Source: Saitoella complicata NRRL Y-17804 (lineage: Eukaryota > Ascomycota > Saitoellomycetes > Saitoellales > Saitoellaceae). From it: a stretch of 64,000 nt of DNA. Position numbers and translations under genes: made by a program. The stretch covers positions 186,001 through 250,000 of the forward strand of contig NW_017567013.1 in assembly GCF_001661265.1 (NCBI RefSeq), read 5' to 3'. Shown here one piece after another: positions 10,901 to 21,714 of this stretch. Within the stretch, counting starts at the first letter, position 1. Each line of letters starts with the position of its first letter. The notes under the pieces are model-generated. The model made no database searches, was not told the origin of the DNA, and saw only the letters and a list, made by a program, of their open reading frames with translations.

Positions 10901-12361
10901 TGCTACGGTGTTGAGGCTGAAATGGAGGCAAAGAATTGGCTATGTGACTGCTGTTTGAACGAACGTTCACCAGAAGCTCTTACGACCTACGAATGTGTCC
11001 TCTGTCCCATTCGTGATCAAGAGCTCGAGGGTACGAGACGGAAGCACTCTTACGGTCCTCTTAAGCGGACCGCTGGTAGCAATTGGGCTCACGTGTTGTG
11101 CGCTGCCTTTTTGCCCGAGCTGAAGTTTGCTAATCCTGTGACTTATCAGCCAGTGGAAGGTATCGGATCTTTGCCATCTACCAGGTGGACTGCTGAATGT
11201 ACCGTCTGCAAGACTACCTCCGGTGCCTGTTCAGAGTGTCACGCATGCAAGGCTGCGGTGCACGTTGGTTGTGCTGTCCGACAAGGATGGGCTTTCGGGT
11301 TCAACATTTCGATGGTCAAGGGTGCTGGAAGGCATACCGCGACTACTGTGCGTTTTGCTGGCGATTCCGGTGTGATGACTGCCGCTTTGTACTGTCCTCA
11401 GCACGATACCAAGAAGATTTCGCTGCATCCCATGAACGAGACCGCACGCGAACAACCAGACACTGCTCTCCAGACGTTCAGCAAGCTATACAAGGAAGCT
11501 GACTTGACTTTGACTGGTTGTATGCGTAAAGCACAGTTGACGAGCGCCGCGACACAGACTACTCGAAAGAAGGTCAAGGCTAAGCCGGTTGCTCTTGCTG
11601 CTGTTTCACCGGCAGCCAAGCCCTCTATCAAACGATGCAAGAAGTGCCGCGTGGATGTCAGTCCAATGTGGTGGGTTGAGGAAGAAGGTGATACCAAGGT
11701 GGTCTGTCATCGCTGCCATTGGGCCATTACCCACGCGCCTCCGCAATCAGAGGATGATGACATGGACGTGCAGCCTGCTCCGGTCGTCGAGGAGGATCCT
11801 GAGAAGGCTGAGATGGAACGTTTGCTGTCAGAGCCTTTGCCCTTGACGCCATTCCAGCTTCAGGCCAAGCAGTATGCTGAGCAGAGGGCGCAAGCACAAG
11901 CCCAAGCTGAAGCTCAGGCCAAGCTGTTAACTCAGATGGCACCTCAAGCTCAACCCGCAAGTCATACGGGCGTTCCTGTCCCTCAACACTATGCAGCTCC
12001 TCAATATGTGCACATGCCGCCGTCCACGCCTGCATCGCATGCAACGCACAACGGCTTGTCTGTTCCCGTTCGCTCAGTTGCTCCTGAGCAGCAACAGCAT
12101 GCGCAGCCTGCGGTCAATGGGTATCACGCGGCGCAACCTGGTCTGTATCAATTCCCTGTTCACCACGTGCAGTACTCGGCATACTCTCCTCACCAGCAAT
12201 ATGAGGTTCACACGATTCACGATATCCAGAGAGCACAGGCTGCTCAGGGATTGGCTGCGTTGACTTCTACGGCTGCTGAGGCGCAGCCTTTACCGGTGCC
12301 TCAGCATTATTCGCATCCAAGTCCGATGCCTCCGCCCAACGGGACACCGAACCGGCATTGA
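7956..12361 (+). CDS. snt2: Snt2-type BAH/PHD/ELM2/SANT chromatin reader
   Basis: Two exons, 7956-8418 and 8472-12361, 1450 aa; the 53 nt intron has a TACTAAT branch site. Splicing restores the BAH domain start (DSIYLISEPPGEPYYIARIM, residues about 155-174). Domains in order: BAH about 140-285; PHD finger at about 330 (CTKCSGWC); ELM2-like DLWPYRYLGIHCNVEDVLDY at about 470; SANT/Myb at about 698 (QEKENFEIGVKKYGSEMY); a GATA-like C4 finger at about 807 (CKFCNVAKSRIWRR); PHD plus extended PHD at about 937-1150; a second CxxC...CxxC finger at about 1207. The tail is Gln/Pro/His-rich. In yeast Snt2 acts with Ecm5 and the Rpd3 deacetylase in the nucleus, reads histone H3 and has E3 ligase activity. 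Nothing looks broken. Family assignment is strong; the partners are inferred from yeast. Confidence 0.95.
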
Positions 12362-12839
12362 GATGATATGACGTGTGACTAGTTATTTTACTTTTTTGGC
12401 GTTTTGGACTTCGGGTCATAGTATGATAGCTTTAATCTTCAGTATAGGAGCCGTATGATAGCCAAAATGCCTCGGTCATGGCTGTGGATTGTCGATGATA
12501 TGCTACGAAATAATTAGGAGAATTCTATCCTCATTTCCGTTCATCACCAAATGTCGAATGATTAAGGATTCAAGCTGGATCGAAGGTGTTGCGGGGTGTG
12601 CGCTCAATCAATCTCTGTAACGCACGGACCTCTCACGCTCACCGCGTGTCACGAAACGTCCAATTTACAAAGGTTGGTGAATCAGGCATGTGCTGCCAGG
12701 GCACGGGTTATATCTTCCTCATTTCTCACTCCCTGAACCATTGCCCTTCAATTCTCCGGACATTTGGTCGCTCTCTGCTCAGGTAATCCCACGTTCTCTA
12801 CATCGACAGAGACCCCTCGAGGTCCTTATCCAACACAGC
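12362..12839. other. Intergenic region between snt2 and the next gene
   Basis: Holds the snt2 3' end, AT-rich, and the upstream region of the downstream gene, whose frame is open back to 12690. An earlier ATG at 12690 would add 50 residues without family features. Nothing else seen. Confidence 0.5.
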
Positions 12840-13753
12840 ATGCCAGCGAAGAGCAACAATCCAGTCCGTCACACCATCGGTGCTTCTCCGCCTCCTGTTG
12901 TGGTCATCAACGAACCAGTCCCTCGTTTCTCCTTTCAGTTCAAGCGGTTCTCGCACACAAACCTTCAACTCAAGATACCTTCCGCTGCCACGTTCAGCAC
13001 CCTCCCAACCACACAGGTCACTGGCGCTACTGCTCAAGTTACACCGGTCAGCGTCGCAGCTGCTTCCCAGCACAAACACCTCGACCGGAAACTCTCCAAG
13101 AAAGACCGCAAAGCGGCCGCCAAGAATTATGAGCTTGCTAATCTCGTCTCCGCGTTCATCGCCAAGCCAACTTCAGCACAGAAGGTGACTACGGCTCAAT
13201 ACAAGGAACGCAAGAAAGCTCTGAAGGGTTTACAGAGCCCTGATGATGCAGCGGGCATCATCAGATTGTTGGCGGGGATGCCGGAGCCGGCGGGGAGTGT
13301 GGAGGAGCAGCAATTGAAAGAGATGGGATGTGCGATTGGGAGGCCCCTGAAAGTCGATACGGAGCGTATCAGTGCTTTTGTCTGTGAGATAGCTCGCAAC
13401 TGCATGTATGTGGGGAGTTACTGACAGTGTGATAGACTGGTGGGGTTTCGAGATCGCCGTACCCAGATCGCAGATGCCGCGACTTGCCCAGGCTAAGAAC
13501 TCTACCGAAGCTATGTGAGTAATCATTTCTATTTGCATCATTGAAGGTTGTGCTAACGGATGATAGTCTCAACCTCCTCTCCGCTATGGCTCCCATGGAG
13601 TTCTCAGCTATCCGTCCGATGTCTAGGATCATCGTGGCGTACATCAACTCAGAGTATGCGACTGCAGCCAACCAAGACAGAGGGCAAGGAATTGTCTTGG
13701 CTGCTACGTGGTTGCTTCCCTTGGTTGTAGTTCCTAGGCCATGGGATCTGTGA
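12840..13753 (+). CDS. Uncharacterised protein, three exons
   Basis: I do not recognise this protein. Exons 12840-13383, 13436-13514 and 13567-13753 give 269 aa. Both introns are 52 nt, with GTGAGA/GTGAGT donors, TACTGAC and GCTAAC branch sites and TAG acceptors, and the frame runs through both. The N-terminal 90 residues are Ser/Thr/Pro-rich and look disordered or like a presequence. A basic KLSKKDRKAAAKNYEL stretch and a helical middle with LQSPDDAAGIIRLLAGMPEP follow. The conserved-looking C-terminal part contains VYWWGFEIAVPRSQMPRLA, AILNLLSAMAPMEFSAIRPM and GIVLAATWLLPLVVVPRPW. A further upstream ATG at 12690 is possible. The hydrophobic end could be membrane-associated, but I see no clear transmembrane helix. 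Existence well supported by splicing, function unknown. Confidence 0.75.
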
Positions 13754-13909
13754 GGTGCCTGTAAGGACTGGTTTTGTTGGGACAGGTCGTGGGAATGTTT
13801 GGGTCATATTTGAATTAGGTATTATTTTGATCTAAGTTAAGATCGAGGCAGTACTAGCTTTAGAAATGCTGGATATTTGCTCATTTGTATTGATGCTGGT
13901 GGCTGTGTC

Positions 13910-15149
13910 TTATAGGTAATATATTAAGTCGACGTCGTCCGTACCCAGACCAGGAACGGAGGTCTCTTCTACTGGCTCCTCTTTTGCTGTATAAAGTCAG
14001 TATAGTCGCACGGTGTAAGGGAGTCCAGAAGAGCTTACCCGCAATATACCAGGCATGGCGTTTGTTCTTCTCGACCACCTCCACTTCCTTTCTTGCCACC
14101 TCATATACGATAGGTTCGCCCTCACCATAAACATTCTCCCACAATTGTGAACTCCTCAGTTGTTCCCGTGACGGCGATCGACGGAAGTTCATGAGCACTG
14201 CCATCTTCACGCTCGACATCGGTCCCGTCAAATACGCCTGATGGTGCTTAATTCTGTTCGCGACATCCCACGCCCTTGCGTGCAACTGATTGCAGTCAGT
14301 GAAGATAAGCTGTCCCCTCTGGTCCTTCGTCAGGTGTACCTCAATGCCGACATGACTCTTGTAACCCAGCCAGCGGGGAGGAAGGGATACCAGAAGATCT
14401 GTGCCGAAGGTGTAGCGGACTGTGGGGATGGAGAGGGCGGTGTACCATGCCGTGAAGGCATCGTCACCGACGCGTGGTGTGCCACACGTGTACACGCGAA
14501 TCGGATGCGGTGTAGATGACGAACGATACCAACTGACCTGTGCCACCTGATCTTCAGGAAATGGTATCAACTTCGCTGACTGCTTCGCAGCATGAACGAG
14601 TTTGAGGACATACGGCGCTGCCAGGACGGCAATGGCTCCGCCAAGACTGTGACCATGAACGATCACTTTGGGTTGACGGTTCGTATATCTTCTGCAGTTC
14701 TCCAAGAAGTCCTTTACTGATGAGGTCAAGCCTTGAGGACCAGTTTCGTTCATCAAATCCTCCACAATCGCATTGAAGCCAGCATGAACCTTCACATGGC
14801 TGTTGAGAACGTACGGTGTAAGAGGCACTTTCGAATTTGTCAACCATGCTCTCGCCGACACTGAGCCACGGAAAACGATGTGCATGGTATCGCCGTATAC
14901 ATGGTATTCCCCGTACGTCTTTGTCTTTCTCGAGCGAAACATGACTCGAGGCTGGAGTTCGCGGAGCGGGCAGCGCGGAGGAAGGTAAACTTCTGAGCAG
15001 AGCTTCGCATGATCAGCGAATGCTTGCTGAATGTCTTTAGAGTAGTCCTCGTCGATATCATCGAGTCCGACAAAGGTAGAGAGAGTCGTTGCAGACCAAG
15101 CTGATTTCATGTTGACTTGAGCGGGAATGTTGCATCCGTCCAGCATCAT
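13910..15149 (-). CDS. Class 3 (Rhizomucor-type) lipase
   Basis: Exons 15149-14039 and 13986-13910, 395 aa; the 52 nt intron near the 3' end has a GTAAGC donor and ATACTGAC branch. Alpha/beta-hydrolase of the lipase 3 family (triacylglycerol, diacylglycerol or phospholipid esterase). Seen: an oxyanion region MHIVFRGSVSARAWLTN, HAGFNAIVED, the nucleophile elbow VIVHGHSLGGAIAVL, the Asp region YTFGTDLLVSLPP, and a final His in TDCNQLHARAWD. No signal peptide at this start, so it is probably intracellular. After splicing the protein ends in an acidic tail (KEEPVEETSVPG...). Without splicing, a basic 50-residue tail would replace it; the donor, branch and acceptor make the spliced form the better model. 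The start is the first ATG of two adjacent ones. Confidence 0.88.
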
Positions 15150-16058
15150 CACAGCCTGTCAATGAGAGCTGGTTTCATGGTTCCCAGCTACGGGGAGCAG
15201 GACATTTTAAGTCTCCACACAGCTCAACATGGACCTCGGTACATACGGCTCAGCGTCCATGTGTACACTTCCTCGACCTCGGATCAACCTCATTGCCAAC
15301 GGCTTCATGGAGACTGACCACATGGAAGCGGAACATGCGTCTTCAGACAAGTCTAAGCACGGCCAAATCTTCCGCCGGGGATTTAATGGTACCGGTCCGA
15401 GTCCATAGGGTTGCAGCCACCGCAAGATAAGGCCTGTGAGCCGTGGAAAAAGATGCGGCAGCTCTGAAAAACCAGACCCATTCCACGAGGAGGGTTAAGC
15501 ACCCATACTTTCAAAAGAATACCTAGATATCCAGGTTCTCTACTTTGACATAGCTTCCAGGTATACATCAAAACCGCATGCTAGACATCGCTTTCTGCGG
15601 TCTACAGTACAGCGTTGTGCAAACATGGGCTTCAGACACCCGTGTTCATTTGCGCGACGTCGGCCGTCCGTCAGCCGTGCGAATGTGACATGTCTAAAGA
15701 ACGGCATAGGGCAGTTGCGAATCGGTATTTGCAGAATGCTAGCATAATTTCTTACTCCTTCGTATAATAGAGACAACTGTGCGCCTGCCCTTTTAGGCTT
15801 TGGCAATTGCGACCCGTCGACGTCAATTATTAGGCTCGCTTAGCATGCCAGCAAGCCCCACCAGAAAAGGGACCGAGGTTTCTGTCAGAGTACCACTGAT
15901 ATCAGGGTGTAGGCCGGGTGCATCTGCCGGGGTTTGATCCCCCAAACAGTCATATATCCGTTTTTGCCTCGGCTCTCAGCCGCAGTCAGGTACTCCCTCT
16001 TCGCCGTGACCGTAACCCAATCTGTAAGCACTTTCCCGTAATACCTCCCATCTATATC
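15150..16058. other. 0.9 kb intergenic region
   Basis: Upstream of the lipase gene and downstream of PPE1. Both strands show only short ORFs, the longest of which begin at TTG. No motif or repeat seen. Confidence 0.5.
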
Positions 16059-17361
16059 TCACATTTCACCAATCTTCTTCGGCAAAACCAATGCCCCCCT
16101 ATCATTCCTCCTCCAAAACTCCACAAGCACTTCCGCCGTCCTCTCCGGACAATCCTCATGCAAGAAATGCCCGGCCTCCGGAAAGACGTTCAACTGATAC
16201 TTTCCCTGCATTTGGCCGATCATGAGAGGTTTATCCAGTCTGTCCGTGCCGGCGAGGATGAGGAGTTTAGAGGCGGGGATGGAGAGGAATTTTGAGGAGA
16301 GGTTGAGGAACCAGTGGGACCAGGAGGGTGAGGTTGATACGAGATCGGTTCGCCAGCGGAAGGGTTTGGGGCCGCCAGAGGTCTCTTCGAGGAGGAGTGG
16401 GGGAACGGAAAGGCGGGCTGATCTCTTATTTCGGAGGACGCGTGTTCGGAGACTGTAAGTGGTTATCAGGACGACTTCACACATCTATGGCAAACCACTT
16501 ACTGCCACTCAGTAGCTTGGGCTATCGATGCAAACCCAGCCGGCCGCGCTTCCAGTATTCTGTGCATATGTTTTAGGGCCTCAATCGCTGAACCTGTTCC
16601 ATCTTCGTAAGCATGCGCTCAGTGAAGTTGATGACGATATGGAACCTTCTACTACATCAAACACAGCAACTCCCATGACGGCCGGGCCAAGCAACCGTCG
16701 GTTAGCGAGATCCGTCACGACCGCTCCACCGAGACTATGGCCGACAAGGACGATGTCCGGTAATTTCTCCCAGCCGAATTTCGTTTGTACTGCGCCCACG
16801 ACGGCAGCCATGTCGTCTCCTAGAGTCAATAGACTTAGATCGTGCTCGTTTTCGACCTGTGTACTACCATGCCCCCGAGCATCGAAGCAGAGGAACCCGG
16901 CTTTACCAGCCATCAAGCGCTGGATCTCGGATGCGAGTAGTCCGAAGGAGAGAGCGGAGGAACCGGCGCCGTGGTGCGCGACAAATAGTGGGCCTGTGAT
17001 CGAGTTTGGAGGATTGTAATACATGCGAAAGGTAGATGGGGAGGATGGGTCGGGATGGAGGTCAAGTTCGTGTGCGAAAAAGTCCGACCATGGCAGTGGT
17101 TCGGTGTCAGACGTGGGAATCCTGATCTCGCGCGTCAAGACACATGAGTCACTATGAAAGAGAATGTAAGTACCTTTGTGGACGTCTAAAGTTGAAGTCT
17201 GCCGGGGTAATCGTCGAAGCCGAGGACGCGGACACGCCGCTGCTATCGCTCGACGCGCTGGAGTAATCATGCTGCTCGGTTGCTACGCCGTCCTCAGGTA
17301 AGGCCGAGAGTGGAGTTGGCTTCATTTTTGCTTTCAGCAGATCTCTTGGTTGCAATGGCAT
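16059..17361 (-). CDS. PPE1: Protein phosphatase methylesterase 1 (PP2A demethylation)
   Basis: Exons 17361-17174, 17121-16646, 16593-16503 and 16452-16059, 382 aa; introns of 52, 52 and 50 nt. Removes the methyl ester from the C-terminal Leu of PP2A catalytic subunits. Seen: a disordered Ser-rich N-terminus, then DFNFRRP, the family's entry motif; an oxyanion HHGAGSSALSF; an acidic DARGHGST; the nucleophile VLVGHSLGGAVV; the family-specific VFDVVEGSAIEALKHMHRIL, formed only by splicing; LRTRVLRNKRSARLSVP; and the catalytic His in PEAGHFLHEDCPE. The second intron uses a weak GTTCCA donor, but the restored motif and 52 nt length support it. Length matches the family (about 390 aa). Assignment very secure. 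Confidence 0.93.
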
Positions 17362-17498
17362 GGGATCGCTATTCGTCTGGGAAGTTGAACTTCAAGGGTC
17401 CTCGACCTACGTCAGCGCACGTGCATGCAGGCAGACATATCGATAAGACAGAACCGCAACAGCACGACATCGAGAATTTCGGGATTTCAAATGTCTTT

Positions 17499-17878
17499 TT
17501 ATTCTGTTTTAGGTCTTGACGACTGCTGATCTTCTCGAAACGCCTCGAACACGTAAGCAAACAACACCACATTCGCGACCAACGCAGCTGTTCCTCCGGC
17601 ATATGTTGGGTTGTAACCTGTCATCACCCAGTTAGCCCAAGTTTTCCAAGGATTGACTGAGTTACTGACCTGGGAAAACGTAGTGTAGGGAGACGTAGTA
17701 TGATAGCAGTGGCAGGGTGATCATGGCCAAGGTAAAGAGGAAGAGCTTCAGGAAGACATTTGGTACACTGTCATAATCTTAGCATGCACTCCAGCTTCAC
17801 GGTAATTCAATCATACAACTGCTGTTGAGCGAAAACCTCCTTCTCAACGACGGTTTCCTTTTCAGATTTTGAGGCCAT
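17499..17878 (-). CDS. VMA21: V-ATPase assembly factor Vma21
   Basis: Small membrane chaperone of the endoplasmic reticulum needed to assemble the V0 sector of the vacuolar proton pump. It is visible only after splicing: exons 17878-17817, 17767-17670 and 17617-17499 give 92 aa, introns 49 and 52 nt. Seen: a charged N-terminus MASKSEKETVVEKEVF, a first membrane segment LKLFLFTLAMITLPLLSYYV, a YNPTYAGGTAALVAN turn typical of the family, a second segment NVVLFAYVFEAF followed by ED-type residues (REDQ), and a C-terminus RPKTE. Yeast Vma21 ends in a dilysine ER-retrieval signal; here only an R-x-K-x-x variant is present. Length and two-helix layout match the family. It lies 138 bp upstream of PPE1 on the same strand. 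Confidence 0.9.
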
Positions 17879-18088
17879 CGGTGGGTTTGTTGCAGATGAC
17901 GAACTTGGGGGTGTAATGTAGACACGCCAATCAATGCAAGGCCAGGAAGACCCTGGGAAACTTCACCTACCAGCTATGCCGCATTGTTGGGAATAAATGG
18001 TTCTACTCTAGAAGTAATGCTATTACAAAATATAACAACAAATCATGCGAAAAAGCTAGCACCCGCGGTTCCCGACCTCCTTTCCATC

Positions 18089-21000
18089 TCACGGGCCCAC
18101 AGATGACGCCTTCGAAGCCGCCGCAGACGCCGTTACAGACGCAGTCACGGATGCAGTCACAGCGGAATCGGGCGTCGCCTCCTTCAGCCCATAATCCTCC
18201 ATCATCATCTTCGCAACCAAGCTCGCTCCCGCCTCCTCAGCCGCCGCGTCGTCCTCTCCACCCGCACCCGCACTTACGCTCTCATCCAACGCCAACTTGG
18301 TATTCGCAAGTGCATGAATCTTCTCCTCGATCGTGCCCTTGGTGATGAGTCGAACAACCCGGACGTCCCGCTTCTGACCGAAGCGGTGAGCGCGGTCTTC
18401 GGCTTGTTTGTCGTTGTGGGGGTTGTAGGAGCAGTCGTAGAGGATGACGACGTTTGCGCAGGCGAGATTAATACCGAAACCTCCGGCTTGGGTGGAGAGG
18501 AGGAAGACTGTTACGTCTTCGTCCTCATGGAACTCGTCGATCATGGGTTGGCGTTCTTCGACCTTGGTCTGACCGTCCAATCTCATGAAGGTGATGTTCA
18601 GCGTCGTCAGGATCTTCTCCAGGATATCCAACATGGACGTGAACTGCGAGAAGAGCAAGATACGATCACCGGTCTCCTTCATCGTTGGTAACATGTTCTT
18701 CAACTTCTCGACCTTACCAGCCTCCATCCAAGTCTGCTCATCTAACTGGAACTTGCGAATCGTAGGGAACTTCCTACAGAGATTGTGTAGCTCGAAATCA
18801 GACATGTACGTCATGTCTTCATAGATATATTCCTCGTTGTTGTCCTTGTAGACATCCTCATTCATGATCTGATTCGCCATCTTCCGCAAAGTCTTGTCAT
18901 CGTATCTACGACGGAAAAGCATAGGATGATTCGCCGCTTTACGGAGGTTCATAAAGTGATTCGTCACATCACCAGCCTTCTTCTGTGCCCTAGGCAACTT
19001 TGCGTTCGTCGCCTTTGCCAAAGCAGCTGCCTTCGAAGCGGCGTCAAGCTCAGCATAAATCTCTTTCTGGACACCGTCCGCGAGCTCACAGTACTCCACC
19101 TTGTGGAACTTATCAGGCATGTCCAAAACTTGCTGCTTCTTTCTTCGCAAAATGAAAGGCGTCATCATTGTTCTCGCACGAGTGATCCTCTCCTTCGACA
19201 ATAGATTCGCAGCTGCATCATCTCCACCAGCAGCCGGCTTAATCTTGAACACACTCTGCAATGCCTCCTTATTCTCCTCGAACAGTGACGGTAACATGAA
19301 CGACAACAAAGAGATCAACTCCTGGAGGTTATTTTGCAAAGGCGTACCAGTAAGCAACAACCTGAACTTCGCCTTCAATGCCATGAGGTGGGTGTACCTA
19401 TTTGACATACTGTTCTTCAACATATGTCCCTCGTCATAGACACATACATCGAACTTGAATTGCCTCAAGAAACTCCGGTCAGGCTTCGCTCCAGTGGCGA
19501 TGTTGTACGTCGTCACGAGGACATGCCAATCATCACGACCTTCGAGACCAACACGCATTTCCTCACGTTCCTTTTGCGTACCGTAGTACGGCTCAACGAC
19601 CATTTCAGGCGAGAACCGCTGGAACTCGCGAAGCCAGTTCTCGAGGGTGGAGCCAGGGACAACAATAAGATGCTTTCCGCGCTTGCCCGAGTCAAAGAGA
19701 TGCGTCAAGAAAGAGATAACCTGACACGTCTTTCCAAGACCCATCTCGTCCGCGAGAATGCCAGACAATTTTTTCTCATACAGAAGCGTGAGCCAATTAA
19801 GCCCAGTCAACTGGTAATCCTTCAGCTTGACATCCTCTGCCATAGACCGAGGCTGCTCGAGCATATACCCAGTCTTCGTCCTCTTAACAGGCTGCAACGT
19901 GACTTCCTCCCCATCAACCTCCACAACTTGCGGTTTATCCTCACTAACCTCAGCCTCATCAGTCTCGATCGCCATCACCTCCAACTCACCACCTTCCTTC
20001 TTGACTTCGATACCCCAGCCTTTGATTGCATCAGAGACTTGATCGCCGAGAACGTCGCAGCGCTTGATGAGCGCGTCGACGGCTTCGTATCCCTGCATGA
20101 CTTCCAGACACGTATCAACGATCTTGTCACCGACGGGTCTTGGGCCTCTGCCCCTACTCTTCGGAGCAGCAGGTGGAGCAGCGATCTTCACGTCTCGCAC
20201 AGCACCCAAACTCTTGTGCGGTCTCTGGTCAATAATGGCTTGTGCCGCTTCGTCATTGCATGAAGCAACGTCCTTCAGTTGCGCAATTGTGCAGGTATTC
20301 AAGAAGTCCAAGACGCGTCTCGCGAATGCACTGTCAATATCGTCACCGCTATCACTCGCCTCCGAATCACCAGAAGAAGCAGGAGCCTCGTCATCACTAT
20401 CCGCACGAATGACCGCTGCCGGCCTCTGCACCAACTTCTTCCTCGGCTTTGGTGGCTCATACGCCGTACGTCCGAGCGTAGCCAACGGCGAGCTCATGTT
20501 GATACTCACCGAAGGACGGACGTGACCGGGACTTACAGTCGCAGGAGGTTTGATAGTGTGACCCCATCTTTGCGCAATCGAAATCGATGGTTTCTTGATT
20601 TCCCTCTTTGCGCTGGAAGCAGGTAAGGGTTTCTGCATCATTGTCGGTCGTGGTGCGGGGGAGTCGCTGACCACGACGGGTTTGTCGTAGGTTCCCTCGC
20701 CCAATTTCAATGCCGCATCATCCTTATTACCTCTAGCAACGATCAAAGCTTGCCTAACAAGATCCAACTTGATATCGGGGTAAATGGCCTGCAAATCGAG
20801 CAAATTCGTCTGGTAATTCAAGTCCATGATATTCGGTTGCCATGGCGCCTGCTTCGGTGGTTCCGGCTTCTTCTGCGTCAATCGTCTCGGCTTCGAGGAC
20901 ATGTATGCATCTTCCATCGCGCTGCTGGGTCTGGCCGACGAATTGGACGTAAGAGAATCCAACCTCTCGACCTTCTTATTCGTATCATGCCTAAACTGCT

Positions 21001-21481
21001 GCAAACTGGCGCTGAACTTTGACGTGTCCGGCGAAGGCGCGGAGGTCGCGGGTGGATTAGATCCCGTCGCACGCTTGAAAGTCGGCTGTCCAATGACCGT
21101 GCTAGGAAACACAATGTTCCGCCTAACACTTCCACTCGCAGGCTTGAGCACAGACTTCTTGATCAAGTCAACCGGCTCATCGTCACTCTCAATGACCATC
21201 GTATCATCCCCATCCTTCTCGCCATTCGCCGCACGTCGTTTGGCCGCGGCATAACCAGGATTGATGGGCGAGGACTCGATAATCTGAATACTCGAATTAT
21301 GCGAACGATTGGGTGGTTTGTGTGCGCGTTCGGGAGACTCGACCTCCGGCGAATCGGGCACGACGTGAGCTGCCTTTGCGCGATTGCCCCGAGGGACTTC
21401 TGGGCTGGAATTGGGTTCCGTCAATGAATCGTAGTCATCCTGGATTCTTCGTCGTTTAGCAGCTTGTTCCTCGGTCGACAT
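18089..21481 (-). CDS. fft3: Fun30/Fft3-type SNF2 chromatin remodeller
   Basis: Single exon, 1130 aa from the ATG at 21481 (MSTEEQAAKRRRIQDDY). The frame is open 72 nt further up to an ATG at 21553, but those residues look like leader. Fun30/SMARCAD1 ATPases slide and edit nucleosomes, promote DNA end resection and keep heterochromatin silent at centromeres and boundaries. Seen: a long disordered Ser/Pro-rich N-terminus; a CUE-like element at about 217 (NLLDLQAIYPDIKLDLVRQA); the SNF2 domain from about 550 with Walker A ILADEMGLGKTCQVISF and DEGHMLKN in motif II; helicase C with ILLFSQFTSMLDILEKIL and LSTQAGGFGINL; and the arginine motif EDRAHRFGQKRDVRVVRLI. DEGH rather than DEAH is typical of Fun30. 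The neighbour upstream is the CENP-A chaperone gene, same strand. Confidence 0.94.
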   Translation of the reverse strand: MSTEEQAAKRRRIQDDYDSLTEPNSSPEVPRGNRAKAAHVVPDSPEVESPERAHKPPNRSHNSSIQIIESSPINPGYAAAKRRAANGEKDGDDTMVIESDDEPVDLIKKSVLKPASGSVRRNIVFPSTVIGQPTFKRATGSNPPATSAPSPDTSKFSASLQQFRHDTNKKVERLDSLTSNSSARPSSAMEDAYMSSKPRRLTQKKPEPPKQAPWQPNIMDLNYQTNLLDLQAIYPDIKLDLVRQALIVARGNKDDAALKLGEGTYDKPVVVSDSPAPRPTMMQKPLPASSAKREIKKPSISIAQRWGHTIKPPATVSPGHVRPSVSINMSSPLATLGRTAYEPPKPRKKLVQRPAAVIRADSDDEAPASSGDSEASDSGDDIDSAFARRVLDFLNTCTIAQLKDVASCNDEAAQAIIDQRPHKSLGAVRDVKIAAPPAAPKSRGRGPRPVGDKIVDTCLEVMQGYEAVDALIKRCDVLGDQVSDAIKGWGIEVKKEGGELEVMAIETDEAEVSEDKPQVVEVDGEEVTLQPVKRTKTGYMLEQPRSMAEDVKLKDYQLTGLNWLTLLYEKKLSGILADEMGLGKTCQVISFLTHLFDSGKRGKHLIVVPGSTLENWLREFQRFSPEMVVEPYYGTQKEREEMRVGLEGRDDWHVLVTTYNIATGAKPDRSFLRQFKFDVCVYDEGHMLKNSMSNRYTHLMALKAKFRLLLTGTPLQNNLQELISLLSFMLPSLFEENKEALQSVFKIKPAAGGDDAAANLLSKERITRARTMMTPFILRRKKQQVLDMPDKFHKVEYCELADGVQKEIYAELDAASKAAALAKATNAKLPRAQKKAGDVTNHFMNLRKAANHPMLFRRRYDDKTLRKMANQIMNEDVYKDNNEEYIYEDMTYMSDFELHNLCRKFPTIRKFQLDEQTWMEAGKVEKLKNMLPTMKETGDRILLFSQFTSMLDILEKILTTLNITFMRLDGQTKVEERQPMIDEFHEDEDVTVFLLSTQAGGFGINLACANVVILYDCSYNPHNDKQAEDRAHRFGQKRDVRVVRLITKGTIEEKIHALANTKLALDESVSAGAGGEDDAAAEEAGASLVAKMMMEDYGLKEATPDSAVTASVTASVTASAAASKASSVGP

Positions 21482-21714
21482 AGCGATTGATGACGAACTG
21501 AGCTCTCTGGTCGGAGGAGTGGGTGTATGCGTGTAGGCCTCCCTCTCGTACACCTTTTGAACTCTCGTGCTTTGGGCTTCGGTTGATCAACGCGCAGCCG
21601 CAGCTGCGAGCAAATGCAACGCTAAATCGCCTTTGACCAGCGGCACTGTGGGAAAATTGAAATACGCGTATGATTTTACATGGTGAACGATATTTTCGCA
21701 AAGAAGTTTGTTTT

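Noticed and set aside
13406-13427. Possible 22 nt intron (GTATGT...GACAG) in the unknown gene at 12840
   Set aside because: It keeps frame, but a 52 nt intron with a GTGAGA donor (13384-13435) also keeps frame and fits all other introns in the window.
1883-13857. AGTACTAG motif shared by 1883, 2589 and 13850 regions as a regulatory family
   Set aside because: Three occurrences of an 8-mer in 64 kb is about what chance gives.
15540-15806. 88-codon minus-strand ORF with two Cys pairs
   Set aside because: Begins at TTG without an ATG, no zinc-finger spacing that matches a family, isolated in an intergenic region.
19424-20263. 279-codon ORF antisense to the Fun30 gene
   Set aside because: Composition is that of a reverse-frame shadow; Fun30 helicase motifs lie on the other strand.
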